Of a stretch of DNA of 64,000 nt, positions 56,111 to 64,000 are shown piece after piece. The DNA is from Seriola aureovittata (lineage: Eukaryota; Chordata; Actinopteri; Carangiformes; Carangidae): NCBI RefSeq assembly GCF_021018895.1, contig NC_079369.1, forward strand, positions 7,819,694-7,883,693, read 5' to 3'. The position numbers and the translations under genes were made by a program. The notes under the pieces were generated by a model that was not told the DNA's origin, did no database searches, and saw only the letters and a program-made list of their open reading frames with translations. The number at the start of each line of letters is the position of its first letter. Within the stretch, counting starts at the first letter, position 1.

Positions 56111-56174
56111 TGACTGAGAATTGAACCCACAAGTGTCTGGTCATTAGGCAACAGTTGCAACCACTGCTCCATGG
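56111..56174 (-). repeat. tRNA-like segment, copy 3
   Basis: Second subtype: ACACTTGTGGGTTCAATTCTC on this strand in place of AAGGTTGTGGGTTCAATTCCC. The final C of the B-box is kept but the T-arm pairing is weaker. Confidence 0.68.
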
Positions 56175-56637
56175 TGGTAATCATAAAATTTCTTTTTTAG
56201 TAATAAACAAAATCATCCAGGAATAGAAAGGCATAAAAAGGTTGTGGTGTAGTAAGTCATAAAAACGTCGAATAACGTCATAGGATAGCAAGGCATAAAA
56301 TGTCAAAAAACGTCATAGTATAGCAAGGCATAAAACGTTATAGTATAGCGTGGCATGAAAATGTCAAAAAAAGTCATAGTATATTAAGGCAAAAAAAACT
56401 CAAGAAATGTCATAGTATAGCATGGCATAAAAATGTCAAAAAACATCATAGTGTATTAAGGCATAAAAACGTCAAAAAACGTCATAGTATAGCAAGGCAT
56501 AAGACGTCATAGTCTAACATGGCATGAAAATGTCAAAAAAAGTCATAGTATAGCAAGGCATAAAAACGTCAAAAATGTCACAGTATAATATGGCATGAAC
56601 ATGTCAAAAAACATGAAGAGATAAAAGCATCATTGCA

Positions 56638-56701
56638 TGATTGAGAATTGAACCCACAAGTGTCTGGTCATTAGGCAACAGTTGCAACCACTGCTCCATG
56701 G
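56638..56701 (-). repeat. tRNA-like segment, copy 4
   Basis: Second subtype, 527 bp after copy 3, with one further change (TGATTGAG at its plus-strand start). Confidence 0.68.
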
Positions 56702-57789
56702 TGGTAATCATAAAATTTCTTTTTTAGTAATAAACAAAATCATCCAGGAATAGAAAGGCATAAAAAGGTTGTGGTGTAGTAAGTCATAAAAACGTCGAAT
56801 AACGTCATAGGATAGAAAGGCATAAAAACGTCAAAAAACGTCATAGTATAGCAAGGCATAAAACGTTATAGTATAGAATGGCATGAAAATGTCAAAAAAA
56901 GTCATAGTATATTAAGGCAAAAAAAACTCAAGAAATGTCATAGTATAGCATGGCATAAAAATGTCAAAAAACATCATAGTGTATTAAGGCATAAAAACGT
57001 CAAAAAACGTCATAGTATGGCAAGGCATAAGACGTCATAGTATAACATGGCATGAAAATGTCAAAAAAAGTCATAGTATATTACGGCAAAAAAAACTCAA
57101 GAAATGTCATAGTATAGCATGGCATAAAAATGTCAAAAAACATCATAGTGTATTAAGGCATAAAAACGTCAAAAAACGTCATAGTATGGCAAGGCATAAG
57201 ACGTCATAGTATAACATGGCATGAAAATGTCAAAAAAAGTCATAGTATATTAAGGCATAAAAACGTCATAATATAGCATGGCATAAGACGTCATAGTATA
57301 GCAAGGCATAAGACGTCATAGTATAGCAAGGCATAAGACGTCATAGTATAACATGGCATGAAAATGTCAAAAAAAGTCATAGTATATTAAGGCATAAAAA
57401 TGTCAAAAAACGTCATAGTATAGCAAGACATAAAACGTTATAGTATAGCATGGAATAAGACGTCATATTATAGCTTGGCATGAAAATGTCAAAAAGAGTC
57501 ATAGTATATTAAGGCATAAAAACATCATAGTATAGCACCACATTAAAACGTAAAAGAACGTCATAGTATAATAAGGCATAAAAATGTCAGAAAACATCAT
57601 AGTATAATAAGATTTCAAAATATCAAAAAATGTCATAGTATAGCATGGCATAAAAATGTCAAAAAACATCATAGTGTATTAAGGCATAAAAACATGAAAA
57701 AACATCATAGTAAAGCAAGGCATAAAACGTCATAGTATAGAATGGCATGAAAGTTTCAAAAAAAGTCACAGTATATTAAGGCATAAAAA

Positions 57790-58464
57790 CGTCATTGTAT
57801 AGCATCACATTAAAACGTAAAAGAACGTCATAGTATAATAAGGCATAAAAATGTCAGAAAACATCATAGTATAATAAGATTTCAAAACATCAAAAAATGT
57901 CATAGTATAGCAAGGAAAAGAAAGTCATAGTATAGCATGGCATGAAAGTGCCAAAAAAAGTCATAGTATATTAAGGCATAAAAAACTCAAAAAATGTCAT
58001 AGTAATGCAAGGCATAAAACGTCATAATACAGTAAGGGATAAAAATGTCAAAAAACCTCACTGTATAGGAAGGCATAAAAATGTCAAAAAATGTCATAGT
58101 ATAGCATTGCATGAAAGTGTCAAAAAAAGTCATAGTATATAAAGGCATAAAAAACTCATAAAACGTCACAGTATAGCAAGGCATAAAATGTCATTATACA
58201 GTAAGAGATAAAAATGTCAAAAAACTTTACTATATAGGGGGGCACAGAATGTCATAGTATAATAAGGCATAAAAATGTCAAAAAACGTCATAGTATAGCA
58301 AGGCACAAAATGTCATGATACAGTAAGAGATAAAAATGTCAAAAAACCTCACTGTATAGGAGGGCATAAAAACATCAATAAAATGTGAGACTATAGCATG
58401 GCATAAAAATGTCAAAAAAAGTCACAGTATATTAAGGCATAAAAACGTCAAAAAACGTCATAGT
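57790..58464 (+). repeat. Distant duplicate of 52666-53340
   Basis: This block repeats the one at 52666-53340 with an offset of 5124 bp and only scattered substitutions. Shared rare features include AGCATCACATTAAAACG, CAAGGAAAAGAAAG and the TATAGGGGGGCA stretch. It shows that multi-kilobase segments have been copied within the array. Confidence 0.85.
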
Positions 58465-59833
58465 ATAGCAAGGCATAAAAACGTCATAGTATAGCATGGC
58501 ATGAAAATGCCAAAAAAAGTCAAAGTATATCAAGGCATAAAAACGTCAAAAAACGTCATAGTATAGCAAGGCATAAGACGTCATAGTATAGCATTGCATG
58601 AAAATGTCAAAAAAAAGTCCCAGTATATTAAGGCATAAAAACATCAAAAAAGGTCAGAGTGTAGCAAGGCATAAAACTTCATAGTATAGCATGGCGTGAA
58701 AATGTCAAAAAAAGTCACAGTATATTAAGGCATAAAAACGTCAAAAAACGTCATAGTATAGCAAGGCATAAGACGTCATAGTATAGCATGGCATGAAAAT
58801 GCCAAAAAAAGTCAAAGTATATTAAGGCATAAAAACGTCAAAAAACGTCATAGTATAGCAATGCATAAAACGTCATAGTAAAGCATGGCATAAAAATGTC
58901 AAAAAAAGTCATAGTATATTAAGGCATAAAAACGTGAAAAAACATCATAGTAAAGCAAGGCATAAAACGTCATAGTATTGCATGGCATAAAAGTGTCAAA
59001 AAAAAGTCACAGTATATTAAGGCATAAAAACGTCAAAAAACGTCATAGTATAGCAATGCATAAAAGGTCATAGTATAGCATGGCATAAAAATGTCAAAAA
59101 AAGTCATAGTATATTAAGGCATAAAAACGTCAAAAAATGTCATAGTATAGCAAGGCATAAAACGTTATAGTATAGAATGGCATGAAAATGTCAAAAAAAG
59201 TCATAGTATATTAAGGCATAAAAAACTCATAAAACGTCACAGTATAGCAAGGCATAAAATGTCATTATACAGTAAGAGATAAAAATGTCAAAAAACTTTA
59301 CTATATAGGGGGGCACAGAATGTCATAGTATAATAAGGCATAAAAATGTCAAAAAACGTCATAGTATAGCAAGGCACAAAATGTCATGATACAGTAAGAG
59401 ATAAAAATGTCAAAAAACCTCACTGTATAGGAGGGCATAAAAACATCAATAAAATGTGAGACTATAGCATGGCATAAAAATGTCAAAAAAAGTCACAGTA
59501 TATTAAGGCATAAAAACGTCAAAAAACGTCATAGTATAGCAAGGCATAAGACGTCATAGTATAGCATGGCATGAAAATGCCAAAAAAAGTCAAAGTATAT
59601 CAAGGCATAAAAACGTCAAAAAACGTCATAGTATAGCAAGGCATAAGACGTCATAGTATAGCATTGCATGAAAATGTCAAAAAAAAGTCCCAGTATATTA
59701 AGGCATAAAAACATCAAAAAAGGTCAGAGTGTAGCAAGGCATAAAACTTCATAGTATAGCATGGCGTGAAAATGTCAAAAAAAGTCACAGTATATTAAGG
59801 CATAAAAACGTCAAAAAACGTCATAGTATAGCA
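58150..59833 (+). repeat. Second ~1.07-kb tandem duplication
   Basis: Bases ~58150-58763 recur at ~59220-59833 with an offset of about 1070 bp, including the TATAGGGGGGCACAG variant. The following 300-400 bp are also similar at a slightly longer offset. Confidence 0.8.
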
Positions 59834-60204
59834 ATGCATAAAAAGGTCATAGTATAGCAAGTCATAAAACGTTATAGTATAGCATGGCATGAAAATGCCA
59901 AAAAAAGTCAAAGTATATTAAGGCATAAAAACGTCAAAAAACGTCATAGTATAGCAATGCATAAAACGTCATAGTAAAGCATGGCATAAAAATGTCAAAA
60001 AAAGTCATAGTATATTAAGGCATAAAAACGTGAAAAAACATCATAGTAAAGCAAGGCATAAAACGTCATAGTATTGCATGGCATAAAAGTGTCAAAAAAA
60101 AGTCACAGTATATTAAGGCATAAAAACGTCAAAAAACGTCATAGTATAGCAATGCATAAAAAGGTCATAGTATAGCATGGCATAAAAATGTCAAAAAAAG
60201 TCAT

Positions 60205-60800
60205 AGTATATTAAGGCATAAAAACGTCAAAAAATGTCATAGTATAGCAAGGCATAAAACGTTATAGTATAGAATGGCATGAAAATGTCAAAAAAAGTCA
60301 TAGTATATTAAGGCATAAAAAGGTCAAAAAAACGTCATAGTATAGCAAGTCATAAAACGTTATAGTATAGCGTGGCATGAAAATGTCAAAAAAAGTCATA
60401 GTATATTAAGACAAAAAAACTCAAGAAATGTCATAGTATAGCATGGCATAAAAATGTCAAAAAACATCATAGTGTATTAAGGCATAAAAACGTCAAAAAA
60501 CGTCATAGTATAGCATGGCATAAGACGTCATATTATAGCATGGCATGAAAATGTCAAAAAAAGTCATAGTATATTAAGGCATAAAAACGTCAAAAAACGT
60601 CATAGTATAGCACCACATTAAAACGTAAAAGAACGTCATAGTATAATAAGGCATAAAAATGTCAGAAAACATCATAGTATAATAAGATTTCAAAATATCA
60701 AAAAATGTCATAGTATAGCATGGCATAAAAATGTCAAAAAACATCATAGTGTATTAAGGCATAAAAACGTGAAAAAACATCATAGTAAAGCAAGGCATAA
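60205..60800 (+). repeat. Distant duplicate of ~55380-55975
   Basis: The block matches ~55380-55975 with an offset of about 4822-4826 bp, including AGCACCACATTAAAACG, the ATTATAGCATGG variant and the RCAAAATATC variant. Confidence 0.8.
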
Positions 60801-60936
60801 AACGTCATAGTATAGCATGGCATGAAAATGCCAAAAAAAGTCAAAGTATATTAAGGCATAAAAACGTCAAAAAACGTCATAGTATAGCATGGCATGAAAA
60901 TGTCAAAAAACATGAAGAGATAAAAGCATCATTGCA

Positions 60937-61000
60937 TGACTGAGAATTGAACCCACAAGTGTCTGGTCATTAGGCAACAGTTGCAACCACTGCTCCATGG
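60937..61000 (-). repeat. tRNA-like segment, copy 5
   Basis: Second subtype. It lies 4.3 kb from copy 4 with no copy in between. Confidence 0.68.
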
Positions 61001-61492
61001 TGGTAATCATAAAATTTCTTTTTTAGTAATAAACAAAATCATCCAAGAATAGAAAGGCATTAAAAAGGTTGTGGTGTAGTAAGTCATAAAAACGTCGAAT
61101 AACGTCATAGGATAGAAAGGCATAAAAACGTCAAAAAGCATCATAGTATAGCAAGGCATAAGACGTCATAGTATAACATGGCATGAAAGTGTCAAAAAAA
61201 GTCATAGTATAGCAAGGCATAAAAACGTCAAAAAACGTCATAGTATAGCAATGCATTAAAACGTAAAAGAATGTCATAGTACAATAAGGCATAAAAATGT
61301 CAAAAAACATCATGGTATAATAAGATTTCAAAACATCAAAAAAGGTCAGAGTGTAGCAATGCATAAAACGTCATAGTATAGCATGGCATGAAAATGTCAA
61401 AAAAAGTCATAGTATAGCAATGCATAAAAACGTCGCAGTACAATATGGCATGAACATGTCAAAAAACATGAAGAGATAAAAGCATCATGCTA

Positions 61493-61556
61493 TGACTGGG
61501 AATTGAACCCACAACCTACTGGTCATTATGCAACAGTTACAACCACTGCTCCATGG
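61493..61556 (-). repeat. tRNA-like segment, copy 6
   Basis: Closest to the copy 1/2 subtype in the T-arm (GGGTTCAATTCCCAG) but with its own changes, AGTAGGTTG and GCATAATGACC. Confidence 0.68.
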
Positions 61557-62335
61557 TGGTAATCATAAAATTTGTTTTTTAGTAATAAACAAAATCATCC
61601 AAGAATAGAAAGGCATAAAAAGGCTGTGGTGTAGTAAGTCATAAAAACGTCGAATAACGTCATAGGATAGCAAGGCATAAAATGTCAAAAAACGTCATAG
61701 TATAGCAAGGCATAAAACGTTATAGTATAGCATGGCATGAAAATGTCAAAAAAAGTCATAGTATATTAAGGCATAAAAATGTCAAAAAACGTCACAGTAT
61801 AGCAAGGCATAAGACGTCATAGTATAGCATGGCATGAAAATGCCAAAAAAAGTCAAAGTATATTAAGGCATAAAAACGTCAAAAAACGTCATAGTATAGC
61901 AAGGCATAAGACGTCATAGTATAGCATGGCATGAAAATGTCAAAAAAAGTCATAGTATATTAAGGCATAAAAACGTCAAAAAGCGTCATAGTATAGCAAG
62001 GCATAAGACGTCATAGTATAGCATGGTATGAAAGTGTTAAAAAAAGTCATAGTATATTAAGGCATAAAAATGTCAAAAAACGTCATAGTATAGCAAGGCA
62101 TAAGACGTCATATTATAGCATGGCATGAAAATGTCAAAAAAAGTCATAGTATATTAAGGCATAAAAACGTCAAAAAACGTCATAGTATAGCAAGGCATAA
62201 AACGTCATAATATAGCATGGCATGAAAATGGCAAAAAAAGTCATAGTATAGCAAGGCATAAAAACGTCAAAAATGTCACAGTATAATATGGCATGAACAT
62301 GTCAAAAAACATGAAGAGATAAAAGCATCATTGCA

Positions 62336-62399
62336 TGACTGAGAATTGAACCCACAAGTGTCTGGTCATTAGGCAACAGTTGCAACCACTGCTCCATGG
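62336..62399 (-). repeat. tRNA-like segment, copy 7
   Basis: Second subtype, identical in the listed motifs to copies 3 and 5. Confidence 0.68.
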
Positions 62400-62959
62400 T
62401 GGTAATCATAAAATTTCTTTTTTAGTAATAAACAAAATCATCCAGGAATAGAAAGGCATAAAAAGGTTGTGGTGTAGTAAGTCATAAAAACGTCGAATAA
62501 CGTCATAGGATAGAAAGGCATAAAAACGTCAAAAAACGTCATAGTATAGCAAGGCATAAAACGTTATAGTATAGCGTGGCATGAAAATGTCAAAAAAAGT
62601 CATAGTATATTAAGGCAAAAAAAACTCAAGAAATGTCATAGTATAGCATGGCATAGAAATGTCAAAAAACATCATAGTGTATTAAGGCATAAAAACGTCA
62701 AAAAACGTCATAGTATAGCAAGGCATAAGACGTCATAGTATAACATGGCATGAAAATGTCAAAAAAAGTCATAGTATATTAAGGCATAAAACGTCAAAAA
62801 AAGTCATAGTATAGCAAGGCATAAAACGTCATAATATAGCATGGCATGAAAATGGCAAAAAAAGTCATAGTATAGCAAGGCATAAAAACGTCAAAAATGT
62901 CACAGTATAATATGGCATGAACATGTCAAAAAACATGAAGAGATAAAAGCATCATTGCA

Positions 62960-63023
62960 TGACTGAGAATTGAACCCACAAGTGTCTGATCATTAGGCAA
63001 CAGTTGCAACCACTGCTCCATGG
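62960..63023 (-). repeat. tRNA-like segment, copy 8
   Basis: Second subtype with one change (ATGATCAGAC on this strand), 624 bp after copy 7. Confidence 0.68.
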
Positions 63024-64000
63024 TGGTAATCATAAAATTTCTTTTTTAGTAATAAACAAAATCATCCAGGAATAGAAAGGCATAAAAAGGTTGTGGTGTA
63101 GTAAGTCATAAAAACGTCGAATAACGTCATAGGATAGAAAGGCATAAAAACGTCAAAAAACGTCATAGTATAGCAAGGCATAAAACGTTATAGTATAGCG
63201 TGGCATGAAAATGTCAAAAAAAGTCATAGTATATTAAGGCAAAAAAAACTCAAGAAATGTCATAGTATAGCATGGCATAGAAATGTCAAAAAACATCATA
63301 GTGTATTAAGGCATAAAAACGTCAAAAAACGTCATAGTATAGCAAGGCATAAGACGTCATAGTATAACATGGCATGAAAATGTCAAAAAAAGTCATAGTA
63401 TATTAAGGCATAAAAACGTCAAAAAGCATCATAGTATAGCAAAGCATAAGACGTCATAGTATAGCAAGGCATAAGACGTCATAGTATAACATGGCATGAA
63501 AGTGTCAAAAAAAGTCATAGTATATTAAGGCATAAAAACGTCAAAAAACGTCATAGTATAGCAAGGCATAAAACGTCATAGTATAGCATGGCATGAAAAT
63601 GTCAAAAAAAGTTATAGTATAGCAATGCATAAAACGTCATAGTATAGCATGGCATGAAAATGTCAAAAAAAGTCATAGTATAGCAAGGCATAAAAACGTC
63701 AAAAAATGTCATAGTATAGCAATGCATAAAAACGTAAAAGAATGTCATAGTATAATAAGGCATAAAAATGTCAAAAAACATCATGGTATAATAAGATTTC
63801 AAAACATCAAAAAAGGTCAGAGTGTAGCAAGGCATAAAACATCATAGTATAGCATGGCATGAAAATGTCAAAAAAGTCATAGTATATTAAGGCATAAAAA
63901 CGTCAAAAAACGTCATAGTATAGCAAGGCATAAAACGTCATAGTATAGCATGGCATGAAAATGTCAAAAAAAGTTATAGTATAGCAATGCATAAAACGTC

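Larger units (their letters stand above)
50570..64000 (+). repeat. Large AT-rich satellite array with higher-order structure (continues past the window)
   Basis: The array is tandem units of ~36 bp and ~25 bp. Each starts GTCATAGTATA, has a GGCATAAAA or GGCATGAAA core, and the 36-bp forms end in CGTCAAAAAAC or TGTCAAAAAAA. Main subtypes are ATTAAGG, AGCAAGG and AGCATGG in the centre. Near 61.8-62.2 kb they alternate as 36+25+36 in an exact 97-bp unit. Monomers at 50.7-52.3 kb are more mixed; later parts are more uniform and carry long duplicated blocks and eight tRNA-like segments. ORFs on either strand (up to 77 codons, with a 12-residue repeat such as TFFDIFMPCYTM) follow from the 36-bp period and are not genes. 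There is no known function. The location in yjefn3 intron 3 is inferred from the missing downstream exons. Confidence 0.97.

Noticed and set aside
61131..63835. Minus-strand ORFs in the satellite with a repeating FDxFMPCYTMTF peptide (also 52205-52414, 52863-53060 and 57987-58184)
   Set aside because: The 12-residue period is simply the 36-bp monomer read in frame. The frames break at every 25-bp subunit, and no promoter or homologous protein is recognised.
53000..64000. CRISPR array
   Set aside because: The units are adjacent variants of each other without unique spacers of constant length, the repeats are AT-rich and variable, and this is vertebrate nuclear DNA.

Overview
The window is vertebrate nuclear DNA, almost certainly from a teleost fish. 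It has multi-exon genes with GT-AG introns, long CA/TG dinucleotide tracts, fragments of dispersed repeats familiar from fish genomes, and two neighbouring genes, gatad2a and yjefn3, that also lie close together in human 19p13.11. Both genes read on the + strand.

Region 1 (1-~8.5 kb, possibly to ~10.2 kb) holds the complete coding part of gatad2a. Ten coding exons between 466 and 7491 join in frame into a predicted 652-residue protein: the p66-alpha subunit of the NuRD chromatin-remodelling complex. It has the MBD2/3-binding coiled coil, the GATA-type zinc finger (CxxC-x17-CxxC) and a family-typical C-terminus ending in TWK. Non-coding 5' exon(s) lie before the window. The 3' UTR ends at one of several AATAAA sites.

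Region 2 (~10.2-12.1 kb) is intergenic. It ends in a probable promoter with three CCAAT boxes in ~200 bp.

Region 3 (12.165 kb to the right edge) is the 5' part of yjefn3 (AIBP2-like, a YjeF_N-domain protein related to the NAD(P)HX epimerase NAXE). Three coding exons (96 codons) are present: 12165-12232, 40605-40713 and 48040-48150. Intron 1 is 28.4 kb and intron 2 is 7.3 kb. The rest of the YjeF_N domain is not found before the window ends, so intron 3 is either longer than 15.8 kb or the gene is broken. The introns hold CA/TG microsatellites (two pairs in inverted orientation), a near-perfect 63-bp palindrome, an LTR-like fragment, a candidate MITE, and AT-rich stretches that could be regulatory.

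Region 4 (~50.47-64.0 kb, running off the right edge) is a large AT-rich satellite inside this presumed intron 3. Its basic units are ~36 bp and ~25 bp, and in the cleanest part they combine as 36+25+36 into an exact 97-bp higher-order repeat. Longer blocks of ~0.5-5 kb are duplicated on top of this. Eight copies of a 64-bp tRNA-like segment (A-box-like and B-box sequences, minus strand) are embedded at irregular intervals. At the left edge lie head-to-head inverted monomers and the tail of a dispersed fish repeat whose tRNA-like head resembles the embedded segments, which suggests how the array may have started. This array is the most unusual part of the window.
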